From an uncultured Prevotella sp. (GTDB lineage Bacteria > Bacteroidota > Bacteroidia > Bacteroidales > Bacteroidaceae): a stretch of 12,176 bases of DNA. The notes below the pieces were generated by a model. The model worked only from the letters and a program-made list of their open reading frames with translations. It was not told the DNA's origin and did no database searches. The translations under genes were made by a program, and so were the position numbers. The stretch spans positions 1 through 12,176 of the forward strand of contig CAKPRX010000067.1 of assembly GCA_934183135.1 (NCBI GenBank). Reading direction: 5' to 3'. This document shows positions 1-7,049 of this stretch, one piece after another (position 1 is the first letter of the stretch; each line of letters starts with the position of its first letter).

Positions 1-73
1 GCTTCAAGATGGGCTTGAACCAACGACCCCCTGATTAACAGTCAGGTGCTCTAACCAACTGAGCTATTGAAGC
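1..73 (-). tRNA. tRNA-Asn (anticodon GTT), lacking only its last base(s) at the window edge
   Basis: Read on the minus strand, this folds into a complete cloverleaf: acceptor stem GCTTCAA/TTGAAGC, D-arm GCTC/GAGC, anticodon stem CCTGA/TCAGG around loop CTGTTAA (anticodon GTT, Asn), a 5-nt variable loop and a T-loop TTCAAGC. The 5' end is at 73. The acceptor stem finishes exactly at base 1, so the discriminator base lies outside the window. One oddity is that the T-stem is GTTGG/CCATC, which leaves a T·T mismatch at the second pair (tRNA positions 50 and 64). The gene is transcribed leftward from its own promoter at 103-134 and points away from the protease gene. Confidence 0.95.
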
Positions 74-102
74 AGTGCTTGTATCATTTCTGATTGCGGT
101 TG

Positions 103-134
103 CAAAGGTACGGCCTTTTTTCATTTCCACCAAA
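103..134 (-). promoter_or_regulatory. Bacteroidota-type promoter of the tRNA-Asn gene
   Basis: On the minus strand the sequence reads TTTG (134-131), 20 nt of spacer, then TACCTTTG (110-103). This matches the Bacteroidota primary sigma factor consensus of TTTG (-33) and TAnnTTTG (-7), with good spacing. Transcription would start a few bases further left, around 96-99. That leaves a leader of about 25 nt before the tRNA 5' end at 73. It is the best promoter in the window and is strong evidence for the phylum. Confidence 0.85.
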
Positions 135-215
135 CTTTTCGGCTATTTTTTTTCTTCAGACCCTAAAAAAAGCATTTTTTTGTCTTTTTCATGCCCTCAT
201 CTGCGCTGATATTCG

Positions 216-223
216 TACTTTTG
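216..223 (+). promoter_or_regulatory. -7 promoter box TACTTTTG of the S41 protease gene
   Basis: TACTTTTG fits TAnnTTTG exactly and lies only 6 nt before the ATG at 230. No TTTG is found at the usual 19-21 nt upstream; the nearest, at 179-182, is about 33 nt away. The transcription start should therefore fall at or within a few bases of the ATG, which implies a leaderless or nearly leaderless mRNA. The region 74-229 between this gene and the divergent tRNA holds only these two promoters and several A or T runs. Confidence 0.6.
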
Positions 224-229
224 CATATT

Positions 230-1888
230 ATGAGAAAGGTAATACTGTTTCTGATGCTCACGGTGGCACTCTCCTCTACCGCGCAGGACAAAGACCACAA
301 TCTGGAAGTGGCCAAGAATTTGGACGTATTCAACACTATCTACAAGCAGCTCGACATGCTGTATGTAGACACGCTCGACGCCAAAGAGGTGATAGGCAAT
401 GCCATCAACGGCATGTTACGCAGCCTGGACCCCTATACCGTATATTATCCCGAAGACCAAGCCAGCAAACTGCGAACCCTCTTCACGGGCAAGTATGCCG
501 GCATAGGAGCCATGATACGCTGGAACTCGCAGATAAGCAACTCTGTCATCGAAGAGCCTTACGAGGGTATGCCCGCCGCAGAGGTGGGGCTGAAGAAGGG
601 AGACGTCATCCTGAGCATAGACGGCGAGTCTATGGCGGGCAAGACCAACGACTATGTGAGCAGCCATCTCAGGGGCGATGCGGGAACCACCTTTGAACTC
701 AAGATACGCCGCCCCTCGACCGGCAAGGAGATGAAACTGAAGATAACGCGCCGCGCCATACAGATGCCGGCCGTGCCCTACTACGGCATTGTACGCGACA
801 ACATAGGCTACATCAAGCTGAGCGAGTTCACGGAAAACTGCGCGAAGACCGTGCGCCGCGCCTTTGTCGAGATGAAGCACCGGGGCATCAAGGGACTGGT
901 GCTGGACCTGCGCAACAACCCCGGCGGATCCGAGTTAGAGGCCGTGAACACCGTAAACCTATTCGTCCCGAAAGGCATCACCGTGGTGTCTAACCGCGGA
1001 AAGCTGAAACGGGCCAACCATGACTACAAGACCACCGTAGAGCCTGTAGATACGGTTATGCCCATCGTGGTACTGGTCAACGGCAACTCGGCCAGCTCGA
1101 GCGAGGTTACCAGTGGGGCCTTGCAGGACTTGGACCGGGCCGTCATCATGGGCACCAAGACCTATGGCAAGGGTCTGGTACAGATGTCGCTCGACGTGCC
1201 TTACAACGGCGAGCTCAAGCTCACCACCAACAAGTACTACACGCCCAGCGGCCGGTGCATACAGGCCGTCAACTACCGCCATGCCAACGGCGGCTCTACC
1301 GAGGAGATAGCCGACTCGCTCACCCGCAAGTTCTACACCCGCGCCGGCCGCGAGGTGCGCGATGGCGGCGGCATCAAGCCCGACGTTATCGTACAGGCCG
1401 ACTCACTGCCCAACATAGCTTACTACCTGGCGGCCGCCCGCGACTCTAACGAGGTGCTCCTCAACTACGAGGTCGACTACATCGCCAAGCACCCCACCGT
1501 GGCCCCTGCCGACCAGTTCGAAATCTCCGACGACGACTATGCCGAGTTCAAGCGCCGGGTGCTGGCCAGCAACTTCACCTATGACCGCACCAGCGAGAAA
1601 ATCCTCAAAGAGCTCGAGACGCTCACCAAGTTTGAGGGCTACTACGACGATGCCAAGCCCGAGCTCGACGCCCTCAAGAAGAAGCTCAACCACAACGTAG
1701 CCAAGGACCTGGACTACAACAAGCAGGCGCTCAAGAACATCATAGCCAATGACCTGATGGCCGCCTACTACTTCCAGCGTGGTGCCGCGCAGAACGCCCT
1801 GCGCCACGACCCGCAGATGGACGAGGCCGTCAAGCTCATAGGCGACCCCCAGCGCTACCAGTCACTGCTCAGGCCAGCGGCCAAGTAG
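230..1888 (+). CDS. S41 family carboxyl-terminal processing protease (CtpA/Prc type)
   Basis: This is a 552-residue secreted serine protease of the tail-specific/C-terminal processing family, expected to work in the periplasm or envelope. Residues 1-19 form a signal peptide (MRKVILFLMLTVALSSTAQ). A PDZ domain spans about 87-175 and the S41 core about 185-360. The core holds the strand motif LDLRNNPGG (NNPGG at 229-233) and the catalytic block NGNSASSSE...GALQD..RA...G..TYGKG. Family spacing puts the nucleophile at Ser289 and the general-base Lys at Lys314, 25 residues later. A charged, probably helical C-terminal extension (about 400-552) follows. An in-frame ATG at 191 would add 13 residues but overlaps the promoter box and spoils the signal peptide, so 230 is preferred. 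The gene lies 57 bp before the flippase and may be cotranscribed with it. The substrate is unknown. The usual family member reads SASASE where this one has SASSSE, which should be harmless. Confidence 0.95.
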   Translation: MRKVILFLMLTVALSSTAQDKDHNLEVAKNLDVFNTIYKQLDMLYVDTLDAKEVIGNAINGMLRSLDPYTVYYPEDQASKLRTLFTGKYAGIGAMIRWNSQISNSVIEEPYEGMPAAEVGLKKGDVILSIDGESMAGKTNDYVSSHLRGDAGTTFELKIRRPSTGKEMKLKITRRAIQMPAVPYYGIVRDNIGYIKLSEFTENCAKTVRRAFVEMKHRGIKGLVLDLRNNPGGSELEAVNTVNLFVPKGITVVSNRGKLKRANHDYKTTVEPVDTVMPIVVLVNGNSASSSEVTSGALQDLDRAVIMGTKTYGKGLVQMSLDVPYNGELKLTTNKYYTPSGRCIQAVNYRHANGGSTEEIADSLTRKFYTRAGREVRDGGGIKPDVIVQADSLPNIAYYLAAARDSNEVLLNYEVDYIAKHPTVAPADQFEISDDDYAEFKRRVLASNFTYDRTSEKILKELETLTKFEGYYDDAKPELDALKKKLNHNVAKDLDYNKQALKNIIANDLMAAYYFQRGAAQNALRHDPQMDEAVKLIGDPQRYQSLLRPAAK

Positions 1889-1945
1889 CCGGCACACGGT
1901 CTATAGTTACACCTTATTATATTATAGGGCTACAGGACAAGGGCA

Positions 1946-3379
1946 ATGGCTGAGACACTGAAGCAGCAGACCATAGGCGCGCTGATATGGAACCTCGCAG
2001 ACAGGTTCGGACAGCAGGTGCTACAGATGGCGGTGGTCATCATCGTAGCCAACATCCTGTGTCCCGACGACTATGCCCTCGTGGCCATGCTGGCCATCTT
2101 CACGGCCATAGGCAACCTGGTCATCGAGAGTGGCTTCGGGGCCGCCCTCATCCAGCGACAGGACGCCGACGACCGCCACTACTCCTCTGTATTCTGGTTC
2201 AACCTGGCCATGAGCACCGTCATCTACGCCCTGCTCATGGCGTGCAGCCCCCTTATCGCCGGCTACTTCGGCGAGCCTCAGCTCATACCCATCGGCGCGG
2301 TGGTGTTCCTCATCCTGCCGCTCAATGCCACCATGCTCATCCAGACCACCCTGCTCAACAAGCAGATAAGATTTCGCCGGCTGGCCAAGATAGACCTGAG
2401 CGCCATGGTGGTGTCGTCGGCCGTGGCCATCGGCATGGCCTTAGCGGGCTGCGGCGTGTGGACACTGGCCTGGCAGCCCATCAGCCTGGCCGCCACCAAG
2501 AGTGTGCTGCTGTGGGGCACCAGCCGGTGGCGCCCGCGGTGCTATTTCAGCCTGCGCATCATCCGCCAGCTGTTCGGCTTCGCCTCCAGCCTGCTGCTGT
2601 CGGGACTTGTCAACACCTGCTTTGTCAATGTGTATTCCCTGGTCATACCCAGACTCTACCCTAAGCGCGAGCTGGGCCTGTTCACACAGGGCAACAAGAT
2701 ATGCGACCCCATTGTGAGCCTGGTGTACGGCAGCATACAGAACGCCACGTACCCCATATTCAGCAACATACAGCACGACAGGCCGAGGCTTATCAAGGCG
2801 TACCGCAAGTCTATACGCTTCACGGCCTTCCTTACCTTTCCGCTGCTCGTGGGCGGCCTCATGGTAGCCCCGGCCCTCTTTCACCTGCTGTTCAAGTCGC
2901 AGTGGTGGGCCGCCATACCCTACTTCCAGCTGCTCTGTGCCGGCGGGTGCTTCACGGTACTCACCGCCATCAACAACAACTTCATCAAGGTAAGCGGGCG
3001 CTCATCGGGCATCCTGAAGATCGAGATTTTCAAGATTATACTGACCATTGCGACCATCGCCCTGCTCCTCCGCGCAAGCGTGCTGGTCATGGTGGCCGGA
3101 CTCATAGCCGTGCGCGTAGCCGTACATCTCATCAACATGGCCTACACACAGCGCTACACGGGCTACACGTTCATGGCACAGGCGGCCGACACCCTGCCCT
3201 ACGCTATGCTGGCCGCGCTCATGGCGGGAGCGGTCTATGCTGCCGGACTGGTCACCTCCACCGCGTGGCTGCAGCTCGTCCTACAGGTAGCGGTAGGGGC
3301 CACGGTGTACATAGGCCTGGCCTACCTCACGGGAAGCAAGATACTCAAAGAGGCGATAAGCCTACTCAAAAAGAAATAA
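1946..3379 (+). CDS. Oligosaccharide flippase, WzxC-type (MOP superfamily, polysaccharide transporter family)
   Basis: This is a 477-residue polytopic inner-membrane protein with about 12-14 hydrophobic segments, the usual size for Wzx-type flippases. The N-terminus (KQQTIGALIWNLADRFGQQ) and the segment ESGFGAALIQRQDADDRHYSSVFWFN resemble the WzxC/TuaB branch. The charged C-terminus ends in LLKKK. Family knowledge says such proteins move undecaprenyl-linked oligosaccharides from the cytoplasmic to the periplasmic face of the inner membrane. It is followed after 4 bp by a glycosyltransferase, which supports a role in exporting the glycan made by the next genes. No TAnnTTTG box was found in the 57 bp upstream, so it may depend on the protease promoter or on a weaker signal. 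No Shine-Dalgarno sequence is seen, as is normal for the phylum. The glycan carried cannot be told from the sequence. Confidence 0.9.
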   Translation: MAETLKQQTIGALIWNLADRFGQQVLQMAVVIIVANILCPDDYALVAMLAIFTAIGNLVIESGFGAALIQRQDADDRHYSSVFWFNLAMSTVIYALLMACSPLIAGYFGEPQLIPIGAVVFLILPLNATMLIQTTLLNKQIRFRRLAKIDLSAMVVSSAVAIGMALAGCGVWTLAWQPISLAATKSVLLWGTSRWRPRCYFSLRIIRQLFGFASSLLLSGLVNTCFVNVYSLVIPRLYPKRELGLFTQGNKICDPIVSLVYGSIQNATYPIFSNIQHDRPRLIKAYRKSIRFTAFLTFPLLVGGLMVAPALFHLLFKSQWWAAIPYFQLLCAGGCFTVLTAINNNFIKVSGRSSGILKIEIFKIILTIATIALLLRASVLVMVAGLIAVRVAVHLINMAYTQRYTGYTFMAQAADTLPYAMLAALMAGAVYAAGLVTSTAWLQLVLQVAVGATVYIGLAYLTGSKILKEAISLLKKK

Positions 3380-3383
3380 AACT

Positions 3384-4373
3384 ATGGACAACCCTATCAA
3401 GATAAGCGTGCTGATGCTGGCTTACAACCAGCGGCCATACATCGACGAGGCCATACGCAGCGTAATGTTGCAGCACACCTGCTTCGACTACGAGCTCATC
3501 ATCGGCGACGACTGCAGTACCGACGGCACTGCCGAGCGTTGCCGCGAGTGGCAGGTGCGCTACCCGGAACGTATCGTACTGCTATCGGGCGAGGCCAACC
3601 TGGGACTGGCGCGCAACTTCATACGTACCTACCAGGCAGCACGGGGCACCTACATAGCCATCTGCGAGGCCGATGACTTCTGGACCGATGCCAACAAGCT
3701 CCAGGTACAGGCCGACTTCCTGGACAGCCACCCCGAGTACGCCATGTGCTTTCACCGGGTAGTCAACTACTACGAGGCCGACCACAGCAAGAGTCTGAGC
3801 AACGGCCATCAGCCCACCACGATGACCATCGAGGACGTGGCCCTGTGCAACCCCATCACCAATGTATCGGTATGCTACCGCCGTGGACTCTTCGGCGCGC
3901 TTCCCGAGTGGATGGACCAGGTTACGAGCTACGACCTGGTGATGCACCTGCTCACCCTGCAGTACGGGCCGGTATACTACATGAAGCGGCCCATGGCCGT
4001 GTACCGCAAGTTGGCCACCAGCATCTGGACAGGGGGCGACAAGGCGCGCCGCGCCCTTATCTCGCGCAAGAACCGCGACCTGCTCATGGCTTACTTCCGC
4101 GACCGCAACCAGCGGGTCTACGACATCCTGCGCCGGGCCAATGCCCTCAACTGTCTGGACATGGCCCTCTACTGCGAGGCCCAGGGGCAGGCCCATGAGG
4201 CCCAGGACTACCTGAACCGGCTGCGCCAGTACGAGCCTGCCTGGGGCGATGCCGACATAGCCCGCGAGCGCCAGCACCTTACCCACAGCCAGCACGGCAG
4301 CCGCCTGCACGCCCTCCTCTCGGCCTGCCGCCGCGTCCTTTCACGATACATACCCTTACCCCACATACGATGA
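3384..4373 (+). CDS. Glycosyltransferase family 2 (GT-A fold)
   Basis: A 329-residue cytoplasmic or membrane-associated sugar transferase. The N-terminal GT-A domain begins with ISVLMLAYNQRPYIDEAI, has the nucleotide-binding acidic pair in GDDCSTDGT (Asp42-Asp43), the conserved NLGLARNF segment, and a metal-binding DxD-like motif in CEADDFWTD (Asp97-Asp98). The stretch from about 255 to 329 (WGDADIARERQHL...) is helical-looking and not recognisable. Family knowledge says GT2 enzymes invert configuration and use a nucleotide-sugar donor. Donor and acceptor cannot be read from sequence. The gene starts 4 bp after the flippase stop, and its stop overlaps the next start as ATGA (4370-4373), so translation is probably coupled. 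The DNA around the start is A-rich, without a Shine-Dalgarno sequence. Confidence 0.93.
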   Translation: MDNPIKISVLMLAYNQRPYIDEAIRSVMLQHTCFDYELIIGDDCSTDGTAERCREWQVRYPERIVLLSGEANLGLARNFIRTYQAARGTYIAICEADDFWTDANKLQVQADFLDSHPEYAMCFHRVVNYYEADHSKSLSNGHQPTTMTIEDVALCNPITNVSVCYRRGLFGALPEWMDQVTSYDLVMHLLTLQYGPVYYMKRPMAVYRKLATSIWTGGDKARRALISRKNRDLLMAYFRDRNQRVYDILRRANALNCLDMALYCEAQGQAHEAQDYLNRLRQYEPAWGDADIARERQHLTHSQHGSRLHALLSACRRVLSRYIPLPHIR

Positions 4374-6133
4374 CACAACATAGCAAGCACATCACACTGA
4401 TACCCAATGGCGGACTGGCCAACCGCATGAAGGCCATTGCCGCCGCACTACGGCTGGCCGAGGCCGTAGACAGCCAGCTACACATAGTATGGTTCGCCAA
4501 CAAGGACCTGAACGCCAAGTTCAGCGACCTGTTCCTGCCCATCGACTCCCCCCGCGTAACGGTCACCGAGACGGCCAAGAGGACACTTTACACACTCGAC
4601 AGGCCCCGCAAGGGCAACCTCTGGATACCCGCCATAGGCAGACTGAAAGGCCACAGACGTATGATGAACGTCAAGACCGTTACCCGACACATGGACGAGG
4701 GCGACTTTGACTTCACCGCCTGGGCCCGGGGGCACAATGTATGGATGGCTGCCTGCGTGTACTTCTGGGGAGAACCCATACCCGACGATGCGTTCTACAT
4801 CTTCCGCCCACAGGCCGACTTGCAGCGCGAGATAGACCGCATAGGTGCCCAGATAGATGCCGACACCATCGGCATGCACATCCGGGGCACCGACAATGGC
4901 CCGGCCCAACTGCTCAGTCCGCCGGCAGCCTTTGCCGAGTACCTGCGCACGCTGCCCCAGCACGTCCGCGTGTACCTGGCCACCGACGAGGCTACGGTCA
5001 AGAGCAACTTCAGAAAAGAGTTTGGCAGCCGCATCGTCTGCATGGACCACGCGGTGCGCCGCGACACGCTCGACGGCATGCGCGATGCCGTCATCGAGAT
5101 GTTCCTGCTGGCCCGCACCTGCCGCATAGTGGGCTCGGGCAAGAGCACCTTCTCTACCACGCCAGCCTCGATAGGACGCATACCCTTCCAGACCGTGACC
5201 GAGGCCCGGACGGCCGCCCTGAGCCACACCTATCCCAGACACAGCGACACGCTGGCCATCATAGTGACCTACAACGCCATGCCCTGGCTACACAAGTGTA
5301 TAGGCTCCGTACTGCGGTCGGCCGTACCAGCCGACATCATGGTGTTAGACAATGAGTCGACCGACGATACCGTGGCCACCGTGCGCCGCGACTATCCACA
5401 GGTGATACTCCTGGACAACCATGCCAACCTGGGCTTCGGCCGGGCTAACAACATAGGTATGAACTACGCCCTACAACACGGCTACCATGCCGTGCTGCTG
5501 CTCAACCAGGACGCGTGGATAGACCCCGATGTCATCGGCCGCATGGCCGAGGCCCTGCAGCGCCATCCCGACCTCGGCATCGTGTCGCCCATCCACCTTA
5601 CCGGCCGTGGCGACAAGGTGGAGCATGGCTTCAGCGTCTACAGCGGTGTGACCGACCTGAGCCAGCAGCCCAGCGGCGATGTGGTGACCGTGCCCTTCAT
5701 CGACGCGGCCATCTGGTACATGCCCGTCAGCGTGTTCAGCCATGTGGGCCTCTTTGCCCAGCTCTTCTACCACTATGGCGAGGACAAGGACCTGGCCAAC
5801 CGTATGTGCTACCATCGCTACCGCATCGGTTTTGTACCTGGTGTGTACGGCTATCACGACCGCGAGGCACGCCGCGTTACCCAGGCTGGTTTTATACGGG
5901 CCGAGAAGGTGTACCACCTGTCTGAGTACGCCAACATCAACTACAGCAAGCAGCGCGCCATGGCCATGGGCCTGTTGGCCGTGGTCAAGAAGGTGCTTCT
6001 GTCGGCCCTCCGACTGCGACTGTCGGCCTGCAGCGACTATATCCAACTGTTGTGGGAACTGTACCAGACAACGGGCGAGGTAATGATTACCCGCAAGCAG
6101 TCTGTCCACGTAGACCTTAACAACTATAGATAA
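4370..6133 (+). CDS. Two-domain glycosyltransferase: fucosyltransferase-like N-terminal domain fused to a GT2 C-terminal domain
   Basis: The 587-residue protein carries two apparently complete transferase domains. Residues 1 to about 285 look like the GT11/GT23 (NodZ-like) fucosyltransferase fold: a glycine-rich start PNGGLANRMKAIAAAL (GGLANRM at 14-20) and a diagnostic MHIRGTDN (His170, Arg172, Asp175), then VYLATDEATV and a C-terminal GSGKSTFS segment. From about 293 a GT2 domain begins: LAIIVTYNAMPWLHKCIGSV, VLDNESTDDT (Asp327), NLGFGRANNIG, a DxD-like LLNQDAWID (Asp381), and a catalytic-base-type YGEDKDLANR (Glu471-Asp472). This second half resembles rhamnosyltransferase-type GT2 enzymes. 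Both domains keep their motifs and no frameshift is seen, so this is a genuine fusion that may add two successive sugars, perhaps a fucose and a second hexose or deoxyhexose (inference). It overlaps the previous gene by ATGA and the next gene starts one base after its stop. Confidence 0.88.
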   Translation: MTQHSKHITLIPNGGLANRMKAIAAALRLAEAVDSQLHIVWFANKDLNAKFSDLFLPIDSPRVTVTETAKRTLYTLDRPRKGNLWIPAIGRLKGHRRMMNVKTVTRHMDEGDFDFTAWARGHNVWMAACVYFWGEPIPDDAFYIFRPQADLQREIDRIGAQIDADTIGMHIRGTDNGPAQLLSPPAAFAEYLRTLPQHVRVYLATDEATVKSNFRKEFGSRIVCMDHAVRRDTLDGMRDAVIEMFLLARTCRIVGSGKSTFSTTPASIGRIPFQTVTEARTAALSHTYPRHSDTLAIIVTYNAMPWLHKCIGSVLRSAVPADIMVLDNESTDDTVATVRRDYPQVILLDNHANLGFGRANNIGMNYALQHGYHAVLLLNQDAWIDPDVIGRMAEALQRHPDLGIVSPIHLTGRGDKVEHGFSVYSGVTDLSQQPSGDVVTVPFIDAAIWYMPVSVFSHVGLFAQLFYHYGEDKDLANRMCYHRYRIGFVPGVYGYHDREARRVTQAGFIRAEKVYHLSEYANINYSKQRAMAMGLLAVVKKVLLSALRLRLSACSDYIQLLWELYQTTGEVMITRKQSVHVDLNNYR

Positions 6134-6134
6134 A

Positions 6135-7043
6135 ATGGAGAAAGCCCCTATACTGCTCTTTGCCTACAACCGCCCGGCCCACATGCGCCGGGCCATCGAG
6201 TCGCTGCTCCGCAACGAGGAGGCAGCCCTCTCGGACCTGTTCATCTACTCTGACGCGCCCCGTGCCGAGGCCGACCGACCACTGGTAGACCAGGTGCGCA
6301 GCCTGGCGCACAGCGTTACAGGTTTCAGGACGGTCAACATCGTATGCCGGGACACCAACTACGGACTGGCGCGCAACGTGATAGACGGCGTAACCCACGT
6401 GGTGGACACATACGGATGGGTTATCGTGCTGGAGGACGACCTGGTGGTGGCCCCGTACTTTCTGAAGTTTATGAACGATGCCCTGCGCACCTACCTGTAC
6501 GAGGAGAGAGTCGGGCACATACAGGCGTGCGAGTTTACCAAGGCTCCCCTGCCCGACACGTTCCTCATCCGGTGGACCGGAAGCTGGGGCTGGGCCACGT
6601 GGAAACGCGCCTGGCAACTGTTCAACCCCGATGGACAAGCCCTGCTTAACTTGCTGGAAGAGGAGGGACTCACCCGCGAGTTCGACTTCAACGGCAAGTA
6701 TGGGTTCACTCGCATGTTGCGCAGGCAGATAGCCGGCAAAAACGACTCGTGGGCCATACGCTGGAATGCATCGCTCTTCCTGGCCGACGTGCTGTCGCTC
6801 AACGTGGGGCGGTCGCTCGTAATGAACGAGGGGTTCGACGGCACGGGCACCAACTGTGGCGGGGGCGGCCTGTATGACTCGCTGCTCTACACCCAGCCCC
6901 TGCCCGTGACCAAGATAGAGCCCATCGAGGAGAACCGCGAGGCGCGCCGCGCCTTTGAGCGATACTACGCCCGCACCAACTCGTTCTGGGCCAAGGCCCG
7001 CCGCCGCATCCTACGCACCCTGAGGGGCGACTTCGGGGCCTGA
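6135..7043 (+). CDS. GT-A glycosyltransferase, GNT-I/GT2-like (often annotated as 'HlpA-like' in Bacteroidota)
   Basis: A 302-residue transferase beginning PILLFAYNRPAHMRRAIESL. It has an acidic site IYSDAPR, the segment DTNYGLARNVIDG, the metal-binding motif VLEDDLVVAPYFL (Glu100-Asp101-Asp102), and a tryptophan-rich block WTGSWGWATWKRAW (147-160). This combination marks a family related to N-acetylglucosaminyltransferase I that Bacteroidota genomes often label as hemolytic protein HlpA-like. Nothing here supports a hemolysin role. The likely job is to add one sugar to the lipid-linked glycan of this cluster; donor and acceptor are unknown. It starts one base after the preceding stop and is the last gene of the first cluster. 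Its stop codon sits in the loop of a small GC hairpin (7035-7049), and the structured spacer begins immediately after it. Confidence 0.88.
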   Translation: MEKAPILLFAYNRPAHMRRAIESLLRNEEAALSDLFIYSDAPRAEADRPLVDQVRSLAHSVTGFRTVNIVCRDTNYGLARNVIDGVTHVVDTYGWVIVLEDDLVVAPYFLKFMNDALRTYLYEERVGHIQACEFTKAPLPDTFLIRWTGSWGWATWKRAWQLFNPDGQALLNLLEEEGLTREFDFNGKYGFTRMLRRQIAGKNDSWAIRWNASLFLADVLSLNVGRSLVMNEGFDGTGTNCGGGGLYDSLLYTQPLPVTKIEPIEENREARRAFERYYARTNSFWAKARRRILRTLRGDFGA

Positions 7044-7049
7044 GGCCCT
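7035..7049 (+). other. Small GC hairpin centred on the stop codon of the last glycosyltransferase
   Basis: GGGGCC (7035-7040) pairs with GGCCCT (7044-7049), counting one G·T pair. The loop is the TGA stop codon itself (7041-7043). It is short and has no T-run after it, so it is not a terminator on its own. It directly abuts the much longer hairpin that starts at 7050. Confidence 0.4.

Noticed and set aside
1..73. tRNA-Asn as the attachment site of an integrated element
   Set aside because: No integrase, no partial repeat of the tRNA 3' end, and no composition break is visible; the 3' end is outside the window anyway.
165..181. A-run then T-run (seven A, GCA, seven T) as a terminator
   Set aside because: The stem would be all A-T pairs with a 3-nt loop and is too weak; no gene ends just before it on either strand.
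191..229. Upstream in-frame ATG for the S41 protease
   Set aside because: It would put the promoter box inside the coding region and add MPSSALIFVLLHI before a good signal peptide; the ATG at 230 is a better start.
1889..1945. Weak inverted repeat CTATA...TATAG between protease and flippase
   Set aside because: Only five A/T-rich pairs with a long loop and no T-run; not enough for a terminator, and no promoter box is seen.
3582..4310. Long antisense open frames here and at 416-880, 4478-5242, 5471-6109, 7650-8480, 8502-9266, 9157-9918 and 11195-11998
   Set aside because: All lie opposite well-supported genes and are expected from the strong codon bias; none shows a recognisable domain.
4041..6960. 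Repeated GGCGCGCCGCGCC strings (about 4043-4055 and 6942-6954)
   Set aside because: Both encode Ala-Arg-Arg-Ala in different proteins with the favoured codons; coincidence of codon bias, not a repeat element.
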